From Candidatus Brevibacterium intestinavium (GTDB taxonomy: Bacteria > Actinomycetota > Actinomycetes > Actinomycetales > Brevibacteriaceae), in contig DWZN01000023.1 of assembly GCA_019117545.1 (NCBI GenBank), positions 1 to 58,502 on the forward strand: a stretch of DNA of 58,502 nucleotides, read 5' to 3'. Position 1 is the stretch's first letter; each line of letters begins with the position of its first letter. The notes beneath the pieces were generated by a model. That model saw only the letters and a program-made list of their open reading frames with translations. It ran no database searches and was not told the DNA's origin. Positions 18,386 through 27,560 of the stretch are shown here, one piece after another. A program made the translations under genes and the position numbers.

Positions 18386-21300
18386 GTGCCGAACGAGGAC
18401 TTCGTCCACCTCCACGTCCACACCGAATACTCCATGCTCGACGGCGCCGCACGCCTCGCCGATCTCATGGCAGCGACGAAGGCCTCGGGCATGTCCGCGA
18501 TCGCCACGACCGACCACGGCTATCTCTTCGGCGCCTTCGACTTCTGGTCCCAGGCCACCGCGGCCGGCATCAAACCGATCATCGGCGTCGAAGCCTATGT
18601 CACCCCCGGCACGGACCGGCGCGATAAGACGAGGGTGAAGTGGCGGACCGACGAATCGCAGAAGCGCGACGACCTCTCCGGCGGCGGTCTCTACACGCAC
18701 ATGACCCTGCTGTCGCGGAACAACACGGGCATGCGGAACCTGTTCAAGGCCTCCTCGTACGCCTCCCTGGACTCCGTGACCTCGAAGTGGCCCCGCCTCG
18801 ACCAGGAACTGCTCGAGACCTACTCCGACGGGCTCATCGCCACCACCGGCTGCCCCTCGGGTGAGATCCAGGTCCGACTGCGCCTGGGCCAGTACGAGGA
18901 GGCCCGAGCCGCTGCCGGAAAATACCGTGAGATGTTCGGCAAGGACAACTACTACGTGGAGCTCATGGACCACGGACTGTCCATCGAGAAGCGCGTGACG
19001 AAGGACCTCATCCGTCTGTCGAAGGAGCTCGACATCCCGTTGGTCGCGACCAACGACCTGCACTACACGCACGAGTCCGATGCGAAGGCCCATGAGGCGC
19101 TGCTGGCCATCCAGTCCGGATCCAAACTCATCGAACCCACCTACGATCAGGGCGGTTCGCGCTTCGCTTTCTCCGGGTCCGGCTACTACCTCAAGTCCCC
19201 GGCCGAGATGCGCGCTCTGTTCAAGGAGTTCCCCGAGGCGTGCGACAACACGCTCGAGATCGCCGAGAAGTGCGAAGTGTCCTTCGACACCGAGGCGAAC
19301 TACATGCCGAAGTTCCCCTGTCCTCCCGGAGAGGACGAGACCTCCTGGCTGATCAAGGAGGTGGCGAAGGGACTGGACTACCGGTACCCGAACGGTGTGC
19401 CCGAGGAAGTGCGCAGGCAGGCCGACTACGAACTCGACATCATCATCTCGATGGGCTTCCCCGGCTACTTCCTCGTCGTCGCCGACTTCATCAACTGGGC
19501 GAAGGACAACGGCATCCGCGTCGGGCCCGGTCGAGGCTCGGGTGCCGGGTCCATGGTCGCCTACGCCATGCGCATCACCGACCTCGACCCGCTCCAGCAC
19601 GGACTGTTCTTCGAGCGCTTCCTCAACCCGGACCGTGTGTCCATGCCCGACTTCGACGTCGACTTCGATGATCGTCGCCGCGGCGAGGTGATCGAGTACG
19701 TGACCGAGAAGTACGGCGACGAACGCGTGGCCATGATCGTCACCTACGGCACGATCAAGACGAAGATGGCGCTCAAGGACTCCGCACGCGTGCTCGGCAA
19801 ACCGTTCTCCATGGGCGAGCGGCTGACGAAGGCGCTGCCGCCGGCCGAGATGGCCAAGGACATTCCGCTGGCCGACATCGAGAACCCGGAGTCGAAGCGG
19901 TACAAGGAAGCCGGGGAGTTCCGCGAACTCGTCGACACCGACCCCGAGGCCAGGGAGACCTTCGAGACGGCGAAGGGCCTCGAGGGGCTGAAGCGCCAAT
20001 GGGGCGTCCACGCCGCCGGCGTCATCATGTCCTCCGACCCGATCATCGACGTGATCCCGATCATGCGCCGGTTCCAGGACGGACAGGTCATCACCCAGTT
20101 CGACTATCCGACCGCCGAGGGCCTCGGACTCATCAAGATGGACTTCCTGGGCCTGCGGAACCTCACGATCATCTCCGACGCGGTCGAGAACATCAAAGCC
20201 AACCGGGACTACGATCTCGACCTCGAACACCTGACTCTCGACGACCCGGCCGCCTATGAGCTGCTCACCCGCGGTGACACCCTCGGCGTGTTCCAGCTCG
20301 ACGGCGGCGGCCTGCGCGCCCTGCTGCGGATGATGAAGCCGGACAACTTCGAGGATATCTCCGCGACCCTGGCCCTCTACCGTCCTGGCCCGATGGGGGC
20401 GGACTCGCATACGAACTATGCCCTGCGCAAGAACGGTCTGCAGGAGGTCACTCCGATCCACCCGGAGCTCGAGGAGCCGCTCAAGGACATCCTCGACACC
20501 ACCTTCGGCCTCATCATCTACCAGGAGCAGGTGATGGCGATCGCGCAGAAGGTCGCCGGGTACTCACTGGGTCAGGCCGACATCCTCCGCCGCGCCATGG
20601 GCAAGAAGAAGAAGGCCGAGCTGGACAAGCAGCAGGTCGGGTTCTTCGCCGGCATGAAGGAGCGCGGCTACTCCGAGGACGCCGCTCAGGCCCTGTGGGA
20701 CATCCTGCTCCCGTTCTCCGACTATGCGTTCAACAAGGCCCACTCGGCCGCCTACGGAGTCGTGTCCTACTGGACCGCCTACCTCAAGGCCCACTACACG
20801 GCCGAGTACATGGCCGCGCTGCTGACCTCGGTCGGCGACAACAAGGACAAGCTCGCGATCTACCTCAACGAGTGCCGTCGACTGGGCATCACGGTGCTGC
20901 CGCCGGACGTCAACGACTCCTCGCTCCACTTCACCCCGGTCGGGCAGGACATCCGCTTCGGCATGGGCGCGGTGCGCAACGTCGGCTCCCATGTCGTCGA
21001 AGGCATCGTCGAAGCGCGGGCGGAGAAGGGCTCCTACACCTCGTTCACGGACTTCCTCGACAAGGTGCCCAGCCACGTGTGCAACAAGCGCACGATCGAA
21101 TCGCTGATCAAGGCCGGCGGCTTCGACTCTCTCGGACACACCCGCCGGTCCCTTGTCGAAGTCCACGAGGAGGCCGTGGACTCGGTCATCGGGGTCAAGC
21201 GGCAGGAGGCCAACGGCCAGTTCGACCTGTTCGCCGGGCTCGGCGGGGGAGACGAGGAGCCGGGCTTCTCCGTGGCCATCCCCGACCGTCCCGAATGGGA

Positions 21301-21943
21301 GAAGAAGGAGAAGCTCGCCTTCGAGCGCGACATGATCGGCCTCTACGTCTCCGATCATCCCCTCAACGGGCTCGAAGGGGTGCTGGCCGCCGAATCCGAT
21401 GCCTCCATCGCCGAGGTGGTCGACCCCGAATCGCAGCGCCACGACGGATCCCAGGTCAAGGTCTGCGGAATGATCACCCAGGTGCTGCGCAAGGTGTCGA
21501 AGAACTCCGGACGCCCTTATGCGATCGTCACCCTCGAGGATCTCGAGGCCGAGGTCGAAGTGATGTTCTTCGGCGACACCTACGAGCCCGTGGCGAGCCT
21601 GCTGGCCACCGATCTCGTGATCTCGGTGACCGGACGCATCCGGACCTCGGACGATCGCCCGACCTCGCTGATGGCGATGTCGATGACGATTCCCGATGTC
21701 ACCGATCCCAACGACCGGCCGCTGAATCTGCTCATGCCGATGGAGAAGGCCACCGAGGAGATGGCGACCAAGCTCAAGCAGATCCTCGAGTCGAACAAGG
21801 GCCAGACCGATGTCCACGTCATCCTGTCCCAGCCGGGCCGGCAGACGGTGATGCGCTTGGACCGTTCGATCCGCGTGGATCCGAACCCGAGCCTCTACGG
21901 TGATCTCAAAGCGCTGCTCGGCTCTCGCTGCCTCAGCGGCTGA
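18386..21943 (+). CDS. dnaE: DnaE, DNA polymerase III alpha subunit (DnaE1 type)
   Basis: Replicative C-family polymerase, 1185 aa, full length. The N-terminal PHP domain starts HLHVHTEYSMLDG and keeps metal-binding His and Asp residues (ATTDHGYLFG), so it may retain proofreading activity as in mycobacterial DnaE1. The palm carries GPGRGSGAGS and PDFDVDFDD with catalytic Asp422 and Asp424. A helix-hairpin-helix and an OB domain (VCGMITQVLRKVSKNSG) occupy the last third. GTG 18386 follows AGGAAGG. A -10-like TAAGCT at 18341 would give a leader of about 33 nt. Confidence 0.97.
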   Translation: MPNEDFVHLHVHTEYSMLDGAARLADLMAATKASGMSAIATTDHGYLFGAFDFWSQATAAGIKPIIGVEAYVTPGTDRRDKTRVKWRTDESQKRDDLSGGGLYTHMTLLSRNNTGMRNLFKASSYASLDSVTSKWPRLDQELLETYSDGLIATTGCPSGEIQVRLRLGQYEEARAAAGKYREMFGKDNYYVELMDHGLSIEKRVTKDLIRLSKELDIPLVATNDLHYTHESDAKAHEALLAIQSGSKLIEPTYDQGGSRFAFSGSGYYLKSPAEMRALFKEFPEACDNTLEIAEKCEVSFDTEANYMPKFPCPPGEDETSWLIKEVAKGLDYRYPNGVPEEVRRQADYELDIIISMGFPGYFLVVADFINWAKDNGIRVGPGRGSGAGSMVAYAMRITDLDPLQHGLFFERFLNPDRVSMPDFDVDFDDRRRGEVIEYVTEKYGDERVAMIVTYGTIKTKMALKDSARVLGKPFSMGERLTKALPPAEMAKDIPLADIENPESKRYKEAGEFRELVDTDPEARETFETAKGLEGLKRQWGVHAAGVIMSSDPIIDVIPIMRRFQDGQVITQFDYPTAEGLGLIKMDFLGLRNLTIISDAVENIKANRDYDLDLEHLTLDDPAAYELLTRGDTLGVFQLDGGGLRALLRMMKPDNFEDISATLALYRPGPMGADSHTNYALRKNGLQEVTPIHPELEEPLKDILDTTFGLIIYQEQVMAIAQKVAGYSLGQADILRRAMGKKKKAELDKQQVGFFAGMKERGYSEDAAQALWDILLPFSDYAFNKAHSAAYGVVSYWTAYLKAHYTAEYMAALLTSVGDNKDKLAIYLNECRRLGITVLPPDVNDSSLHFTPVGQDIRFGMGAVRNVGSHVVEGIVEARAEKGSYTSFTDFLDKVPSHVCNKRTIESLIKAGGFDSLGHTRRSLVEVHEEAVDSVIGVKRQEANGQFDLFAGLGGGDEEPGFSVAIPDRPEWEKKEKLAFERDMIGLYVSDHPLNGLEGVLAAESDASIAEVVDPESQRHDGSQVKVCGMITQVLRKVSKNSGRPYAIVTLEDLEAEVEVMFFGDTYEPVASLLATDLVISVTGRIRTSDDRPTSLMAMSMTIPDVTDPNDRPLNLLMPMEKATEEMATKLKQILESNKGQTDVHVILSQPGRQTVMRLDRSIRVDPNPSLYGDLKALLGSRCLSG

Positions 21944-22068
21944 GTCCCGAACCCGGTCCCGGCCCCCTGCGGGGGTGGGCCCGTGTCCGCGTTGCCGCCA
22001 GCGGTCCGGTGAGAGGCCGGCACCTGTCCGGTGGACGGGCCGGAGGCGCTGAATCGGACCACGACGAC

Positions 22069-22074
22069 TAGAAT
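22069..22074 (+). promoter_or_regulatory. -10 box for a probably leaderless hisD mRNA
   Basis: TAGAAT is followed by 7 nt and then GTG 22082, so transcription should begin at the start codon. The ATG at 22073 overlaps the box. Confidence 0.5.
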
Positions 22075-22081
22075 GGCTCGG

Positions 22082-23383
22082 GTGAACATTCTGGACTTCC
22101 GTGGCGAGACCCTGAACAAGCGATTCCTGGCACAGCGGCTTCCTCGTGCCGCCGAGACCCATGCCGATATCGAACGTCGCGTGGCCGAGCTGCTCGAGAC
22201 GGTCGCAGCGGGCGGATCAGCCGCGGTCAAGGACCTCACCGAACGCTTCGACGGTGTGCGACCCGATTGCCTGCGGGTGCCCGATTCCGCGCTGGCCGCC
22301 GCCGAGGCGGAGCTCGACCCCAGGATCAAGGCGGCCCTCGTCGAGTCCATCGACCGCGCCCGGAAGGTCGCTGCCGATCAGCGTCCGGCCGATGTGCGCA
22401 CCGAACTGGCCTCCGGAGCCTTCGTGACCACCCGCCATCTTCCGGTCGAACGAGTCGGCCTCTACGTGCCGGGAGGGCTCGCGGTCTATCCCTCGACGGT
22501 GATCATGAACGTGGTTCCCGCACAGACGGCCGGGGCGAGCTCCCTGGTGATCGCCAGCCCTCCCCAGAGCAGCGGTCTGCCGCACCCGACGGTCCTGGCC
22601 ACGGCCCGCATCCTCGGCGTGGACGAAGTGTGGGCGATGGGCGGTGCCCAGGCCATCGGTGCGCTGGCCTACGGCTTCGACGACGCTGAGGAGCTCGAAC
22701 CGGTCGATCTCATCACCGGACCGGGAAACGCCTATGTGGCCGCGGCGAAGTCCCTCGTCCGCTCCCGGGTCGGCATCGACGCGGTGGCCGGTCCCACGGA
22801 GATCATCATCCTCGCCGATGCTCAGGCGAATCCCCGCTTCGTCGCAGCCGATCTCATCAGCCAGGCCGAGCACGACGAGCTGGCCGCCTCGGTGCTGGTC
22901 ACCGATTCACCGCAGCTGGCCGATCGGGTGGGAGCAGAACTCGAGATCCAGATTCCGCAGTCGGTCCACCGCGAGCGCATCGACACGGCCCTGAGCGGGA
23001 GGCAGTCGGCGATCGTCCTCGTCGACGACCTCGAGGCCGGCATCACCGTCGTCAACGGCTATGCCGGTGAGCACGTGGAGGTCCACACCGACGATGCCGC
23101 AGCCGTGGCCGAACGGATCACGAACGGGGGAGCGGTGTTCCTCGGCGACTGGTCCCCGGTCTCGCTCGGCGACTACTGCGCGGGATCGAACCACGTGCTG
23201 CCGACCATGGGCACGGCCGCCCACGGTTCGGGCCTGGGCGTGCACTCATTCATCAAGGTCAGCCAGGTCATCGACTATGATCGTGGGGCCCTGGCCGAAG
23301 TCGCCGAACACATCGACGCTCTGGCCGCCAGTGAACAGCTCCCGGCCCACGGCCGGGCCGTCGACATCAGGTTCGAGGAGTAG
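22082..23383 (+). CDS. hisD: HisD, histidinol dehydrogenase
   Basis: Zinc enzyme that oxidises L-histidinol to L-histidine in two NAD-dependent steps. GTG 22082 gives 433 aa starting MNILDFRGE, the usual N-terminus; an ATG three codons upstream lies in the promoter. Conserved blocks are [54 protein letters not shown] with the catalytic and zinc ligands, and [11 protein letters not shown]. No other his gene follows; the partner 2 bp downstream is nrdR. Confidence 0.96.
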   Translation: MNILDFRGETLNKRFLAQRLPRAAETHADIERRVAELLETVAAGGSAAVKDLTERFDGVRPDCLRVPDSALAAAEAELDPRIKAALVESIDRARKVAADQRPADVRTELASGAFVTTRHLPVERVGLYVPGGLAVYPSTVIMNVVPAQTAGASSLVIASPPQSSGLPHPTVLATARILGVDEVWAMGGAQAIGALAYGFDDAEELEPVDLITGPGNAYVAAAKSLVRSRVGIDAVAGPTEIIILADAQANPRFVAADLISQAEHDELAASVLVTDSPQLADRVGAELEIQIPQSVHRERIDTALSGRQSAIVLVDDLEAGITVVNGYAGEHVEVHTDDAAAVAERITNGGAVFLGDWSPVSLGDYCAGSNHVLPTMGTAAHGSGLGVHSFIKVSQVIDYDRGALAEVAEHIDALAASEQLPAHGRAVDIRFEE

Positions 23384-23385
23384 AG

Positions 23386-23883
23386 ATGCGTTGTCCGTTC
23401 TGTCGTGAGTCCGACTCGCGGGTCGTCGACTCGAGGACCAGCGAAGACGGCGCCGCGATCCGCCGGCGGAGACAGTGCCGCCACTGCGGTCGCCGCTTCA
23501 CGACGATGGAGGCCACGAGTCTGTCGGTGATCAAACGCTCCGGGGTGACCGAGGAGTTCTCGCGGCAGAAGATCATGTCGGGTGTGCGCAAGGCCTGCCA
23601 GGGGCGCCCGGTCAGCGACGACGACCTCGCGAAGCTGGCGCAGAGGGTCGAGGAGAACATCCGCTCGAAGGGCATCGCCGAGATCGATGCCGACGAGGTG
23701 GGGCTGTCCATCCTCGATCCGCTGCGCGAACTCGACCAGGTCGCCTACCTGCGCTTCGCCAGCGTCTATCAGGGCTTCGACTCCCTCGAGGACTTCGAGG
23801 CCGCGATCGATTCGCTGCGTGCCGATGCGCTGCTGCAGGCCGGACAGTCCAGGCAACCGCTGCCCGAGGACTTCGCCGACTGA
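23386..23883 (+). CDS. nrdR: NrdR, ribonucleotide reductase repressor
   Basis: ATP/dATP-sensing repressor of ribonucleotide reductase genes. It is 165 aa. The N-terminal zinc ribbon has CPFC at residues 3-6 and CRHC at about 31-34, followed by GRRFTTMEA. An ATP-cone domain spans about 48-138 ([16 protein letters not shown] to [10 protein letters not shown]). A GAGGAG site overlapping the hisD stop precedes ATG 23386, so it is cotranscribed with hisD. No ribonucleotide reductase gene is in the window, so its targets lie elsewhere. Confidence 0.96.
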   Translation: MRCPFCRESDSRVVDSRTSEDGAAIRRRRQCRHCGRRFTTMEATSLSVIKRSGVTEEFSRQKIMSGVRKACQGRPVSDDDLAKLAQRVEENIRSKGIAEIDADEVGLSILDPLRELDQVAYLRFASVYQGFDSLEDFEAAIDSLRADALLQAGQSRQPLPEDFAD

Positions 23884-24218
23884 ACACAGGCTGAGGAAGT
23901 CGTCAATTCCTCTGAGAAATCTTGCTTCCGAGTACGTCGGTCGGGCAATAGTTGTGTAGTATTGACAGTGCGCGCTACGGCGCGCGGCCGCTTGCGGTTC
24001 GGAGGGGAAGCCGGACCCAAGCGGCCTTCTACTTTTCCGGGGCCGAGCTCTCCGCACGGCACTCGCATTCGCCGCACATGAGTGGCCGCTCTGCGCATGG
24101 GGGCGCATTCGCGCGCATCAGGGGGTGGGCACCGGCACACATCGGCGGATGAGGGGGATGGGCACCGACATGGCAGCGGGCACGCCCGCCGCCGTGCCGA
24201 CCACGGCCGACGCCGAAC
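23884..24218. other. 335-bp gap between converging nrdR and helD-like genes
   Basis: Contains a weak 6-bp hairpin after nrdR (GAGGAA/TTCCTC near 23894-23913), a -10-like TAGTAT at 23957-23962, the two strong hairpins listed separately (23970-24026), and two imperfect G-rich direct repeats (gggggtgggcaccg near 24121, gggggatgggcaccg near 24153). A 6-bp stem GGCACG/CGTGCC (24179-24198) is a candidate terminator for the minus-strand helicase gene. I see no protein gene here. Confidence 0.6.
23970..24026 (+). ncRNA. candidate small structured RNA or compound terminator
   Basis: Hairpin 1 is GCGCGC (23970-23975), loop TACG, GCGCGC (23980-23985). Hairpin 2 follows without a gap: a perfect 9-bp outer stem GGCCGCTTG/CAAGCGGCC (23986-23994 and 24018-24026), a single bulged C, then a 7-bp inner stem with one G-U pair (23996-24002 and 24011-24017) capped by the loop AGGGGAAG. 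TTCTACTTTT follows. A -10-like TAGTAT ends 7 nt upstream, so an RNA of about 65 nt could start at the first hairpin. Not assigned to any known family. Confidence 0.4.
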
Positions 24219-26471
24219 TCAGCCGGCTCGACGCTCGGCGGCGGCGTCGAAGAGCTCGCTGAGCTCGGTGTGCGCAGAGGCGAGGATGCGCAGCCGCTCC
24301 GTCGTCCTGGTCAGGGCCACATAGAGACCGCCGATGCCCGTCTCGCTGCCGACCGGGGCGATGCGGCCGGGTTCGACGATGATCACCGAATCGAACTCGA
24401 GGCCTTTGGCCTGGTCCGGGGTGATGAGCGCGATCTGATGATCGAGCCCTCTGACCGAGCGTCCGAAATCGAAGTCCGCGAGCACCTCGGCGATGGTCTC
24501 GATGAGGCTCTCATCAGCGACGATTGCGATCTTGCCGGTCTCGGCCGCCGCGATTTCCGCGGTCGTGACCTCGGCGAGGGCGTCGAGGGTCTCCGTTTCG
24601 GAGGCGAAGGTGTCCAACTGCGGATCGGTGCCTCCCTGACGCACCGATTCGACGAGTTCGAGCTGCGGGAAATGACGGTGGAGGTACCGGTTGGCCAGAT
24701 TCATCACCGACTGCGGGGTGCGGTAGGACACGGTGAGCACCTGGAGAGCGAAACGGTCGCCGACGAACTCCGAGAGGATCGAGGACCAGGTGCGGGCATT
24801 GTCGGCGCGTGAGGACTGGGCGAGGTCGCCGACGACGGTCGCCGACTTCGAAGGCACCCGGCGGAAGAGCACCCGCCACTGCATGGGCGTCAGCTCCTGC
24901 GCCTCATCGACGACGAGGTGGCCGTACGTCCACTCGCGATCCTCGAGGGCGCGTTCGGCCAGCGTCATCGACGGGCCCTGCTCCTCCCACCGTTCTGCGA
25001 GCATCTCGGCGGAGACCATGCCGCCGGTCTCGGTCATATCGACCACGGCCTCGGCGTACTCGCGGGCCGCTTCGTCCCGGGCCTGAGTCTGCTGCGGAGC
25101 GGAGCCGAGCAGTTCGGCCAGTTCGTCGAGCAGCGGCACATCGTCGATCGTGAATTCCTCGCGCCGATCCTCGTGCAGGCTCGCCTGCTCCGACGGGCTC
25201 AGCAGCCTCGCCGCGGCGTCCCGCAGCTTGTGCGGCTTGCCCAGCAGGGCCCGCAGCGCACCGGCGGGACTGATGGGGAACCACGCGAGGTTGAGGGCGC
25301 GACGGACGTCGATGCTCGAGCGCAGCTCTTCGAGGAGCTCCGGCAGGCGTTCCCCGGCCGAATCCAGGCCCATCTCGCGGGCGAGGTCCTCGGCGAGGAT
25401 CTTCAGCAGTCCGGTGACGAAGCCGGTGCGGGCGGCATTGTGGGCGTCGCCGCTGCGGCGGGCCCGATCGCGTGCGGAGCGCACGTCCTTGCGGCGCAGC
25501 ACGATCGTGTGCGATCCGACGCGCAGCTGCTCATCGTGGTCGGGCACCCGCTGGTAGTTCGCGATGTGGTTCTTCAGCACCTCGGCCATGACCGAGCGGC
25601 CCTTGATCTCGGCGACAGTCGCGGTGTCGGAGACGTCGGTGTCGAGACCTGGGTAGAGCTGACCGGGGGTGAGCAGGACCGCGCCGGTCTCGCCGAGGCT
25701 GGGCAGGACCTTCTCGATGTATTTGAGGAACACCGTCGAGGGTCCGACGAGCAGGACGCCGGACTTCGCGATCCTCTCCCGGTGGCGGTAGAGGAGGTAG
25801 GCGGCCCGGTGCAGCGCGACGGCTGTCTTGCCGGTGCCGGGCCCGCCCTGGACGACGAGGATGCCGGAGAGAGGGCGGCGGATGATCGCATCCTGCTCGG
25901 ACTGGATGGTGGCGACGATATCGCCCATCCGGCCCGTGCGGTGGCTGGTGAGGGCGGCCAGGAGAGCTCCCTCGCCCTGCAGGTTCGAACGCTGCGCATC
26001 GTCGAGGGCGTCGATGTCGAGCACATCGTCCTCGATGCCGGTGACCAAACGATTTCCGGTGACGAGATGGCGACGGCGGGCGACCCCTTCGGGGTTGGCC
26101 GCCGTCGACTGATAGAAGCGCTCCGCGGCCGGTGCCCGCCAATCGATGAGCATCTGCTGGCGGTCGGCGTCGGTGAGGCCGATCCTGCCGATGTAGGTGG
26201 GTTCGTCCTCGTCGACGAGGTCGAGTCGCCCGAAGCACAGCCCTTCCTCAGCGCCGTCGAGGCGGATGAGCTGATCTTCGTACAGAGTGGCGAAGGCATC
26301 GCGTTCGGTCCGATGCTGATGGTTGCCTCCGACCTCGGAGATCCTCACGGTTCCGAGGCGAGCTGTGGTCTCCTCCCGCAGCTGGTCGAGTCGGGCGTAG
26401 AGTTCGTCGAGCTTGGCCTGCTCGGTGCGAATTTCTGAAGCTTCTGTCATCTCACCTTCTTGGGTCGGCAT
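24219..26471 (-). CDS. HelD/HelR-like UvrD-family ATPase associated with RNA polymerase
   Basis: Superfamily 1 ATPase of the HelD type. Relatives bind RNA polymerase, free stalled enzyme and in some actinobacteria protect against rifampicin; the last is family knowledge, not shown here. Length is 750 aa. A charged coiled coil occupies residues 1-50 (QAKLDELYARLDQLREE), ahead of the Walker A GGPGTGKT with Lys215. Walker B-like VVDEAQELTPMQW lies near 525, then SYRTPQSVMNLA and VALTRTTERLRIL near the C-terminus. ATG 26471 gives the longest form; ATG 26450 has a close AAGGTGAG upstream and may be the real start. Confidence 0.9.
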   Translation of the reverse strand: MPTQEGEMTEASEIRTEQAKLDELYARLDQLREETTARLGTVRISEVGGNHQHRTERDAFATLYEDQLIRLDGAEEGLCFGRLDLVDEDEPTYIGRIGLTDADRQQMLIDWRAPAAERFYQSTAANPEGVARRRHLVTGNRLVTGIEDDVLDIDALDDAQRSNLQGEGALLAALTSHRTGRMGDIVATIQSEQDAIIRRPLSGILVVQGGPGTGKTAVALHRAAYLLYRHRERIAKSGVLLVGPSTVFLKYIEKVLPSLGETGAVLLTPGQLYPGLDTDVSDTATVAEIKGRSVMAEVLKNHIANYQRVPDHDEQLRVGSHTIVLRRKDVRSARDRARRSGDAHNAARTGFVTGLLKILAEDLAREMGLDSAGERLPELLEELRSSIDVRRALNLAWFPISPAGALRALLGKPHKLRDAAARLLSPSEQASLHEDRREEFTIDDVPLLDELAELLGSAPQQTQARDEAAREYAEAVVDMTETGGMVSAEMLAERWEEQGPSMTLAERALEDREWTYGHLVVDEAQELTPMQWRVLFRRVPSKSATVVGDLAQSSRADNARTWSSILSEFVGDRFALQVLTVSYRTPQSVMNLANRYLHRHFPQLELVESVRQGGTDPQLDTFASETETLDALAEVTTAEIAAAETGKIAIVADESLIETIAEVLADFDFGRSVRGLDHQIALITPDQAKGLEFDSVIIVEPGRIAPVGSETGIGGLYVALTRTTERLRILASAHTELSELFDAAAERRAG

Positions 26472-26557
26472 TCAATTATGCCGAACTTTCCCCGGTGACT
26501 GTAGTCGCAGCGTCATTTCCGATCGGGGCGTTTCTCACATTCGCCTCGCCGGTCGGC

Positions 26558-27349
26558 TCACAGTCCGAGGCGCGAGCGCAGCCCCTGACCGCTGAGGAAG
26601 GTCGCCGCACTCGCGGCCGTGCGCAGGCTGCGATCGAGACCGGCCGCATCGAGCGGGGAGTTCGATGCGAGCACGAGGACGTTGCCGTGCCGGCGGCCCT
26701 TGAGGATCCCCGGTTCGGTGGCCGCTGCCAGGTGGCGGAAGTGGTCGCCGAGCGCGGTCAGCTCCGCCTTCAGCACTCGGTGATCACCGGCGTCGGGGAC
26801 ATTGGCCAGATAGAGTCCGGAGTCCTTGAGCGCCTCCGCGCAGGAGGCGAAGAACTGCCCGGTCTGCAGGGCGGGCGGCACCGAGTCGTGGTCGAAGGCG
26901 TCTCGGACGACGACGTCGAGGGCATCGGGCCTGAACCGACTGATCTCCGCGGCACCGTCACCGGCGCGCAGGGCCAGAGCGGGGGAGCGGGGCAGGTCGA
27001 ACCACTGGCGGGCGAAGTCGAGCAGGGCGGCATCGATGTCGATCGCCGTCTGCTTCGATCCCGGGCGCGCCGCGTCGAGGGCTCTGGCCAGCGCGCAGCC
27101 GGCCGCTCCGATGTGCACGGCCCGCAGAGACCCTTCCGGGAGTTCGACATCGATGGCTCGGCGCATCCAGTCGAGGTACTCGAAGTCCAGGCGCTGCGGA
27201 TCGCTGAGCGTGATCGACGACGAGGGGACCCCATTGACGTGGAGGACGTAGGAATCGGCCTCGCCGTCGAGCTTCTCCAGACGCGCGGTGCCCGTCGAGA
27301 TGTCGACGACTTGGGAACCGGGTGCTGTGTATATCCGTCTCTTCGCCAC
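26558..27349 (-). CDS. spermidine synthase-like methyltransferase-fold protein
   Basis: 263-aa cytoplasmic protein with the Rossmann fold of polyamine aminopropyltransferases, with motifs MRRAIDVELP, VHIGAAGCALARALDA (SAM-type glycine loop) and DVVVRDAFDHDSVP. Such short actinobacterial proteins are often annotated spermidine synthase, but key polyamine-binding residues are not obvious, and the real substrate is unknown. The start is GTG 27349 preceded by AGTGAGGG. It is divergent from the DUF4192 gene and lies 86 bp upstream of the helicase on the same strand. Confidence 0.75.
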   Translation of the reverse strand: MAKRRIYTAPGSQVVDISTGTARLEKLDGEADSYVLHVNGVPSSSITLSDPQRLDFEYLDWMRRAIDVELPEGSLRAVHIGAAGCALARALDAARPGSKQTAIDIDAALLDFARQWFDLPRSPALALRAGDGAAEISRFRPDALDVVVRDAFDHDSVPPALQTGQFFASCAEALKDSGLYLANVPDAGDHRVLKAELTALGDHFRHLAAATEPGILKGRRHGNVLVLASNSPLDAAGLDRSLRTAASAATFLSGQGLRSRLGL

Positions 27350-27560
27350 CCCTCACTTCTATGCCAGTCGGGCGCTCGTGGCAATTCGACCCGAAGCCTC
27401 GTGGGGACGGCGACCGCGACTCGAACGCCTCCTGCCTGTGGATCGAAATCCGCCGTCCACAGGCCGGTGCGCGGATCTGGTCGGACGACTGAGGCATCGG
27501 TTGGAGTGGAACCGGTCCGCAGAGCCGCGGCACCACCGCATTCGAGACGAGGACACCATC

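Noticed and set aside
18368..20461. Long open frame of 697 codons on the minus strand opposite dnaE
   Set aside because: It mirrors dnaE codon by codon, is rich in His, Arg, Gly and Val as expected from GC-rich shadow frames, and has no ribosome site or recognisable domain.
21963..21975. CCCCC-TGC-GGGGG after dnaE as a terminator
   Set aside because: A 5-bp stem with a 3-nt loop and no T tract is too weak to call in such GC-rich DNA.
23970..24026. 6C RNA on either strand
   Set aside because: 6C RNA has two hairpins each with a run of at least six C in the loop; here the larger hairpin's loop has four G (plus strand) or four C (minus strand) and the other loop is TACG.
24082..24324. Short plus-strand frame rich in His, Gly and Arg
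   Set aside because: It crosses into the helD-like gene on the other strand, has no ribosome site and has low-complexity composition from G-rich repeats.
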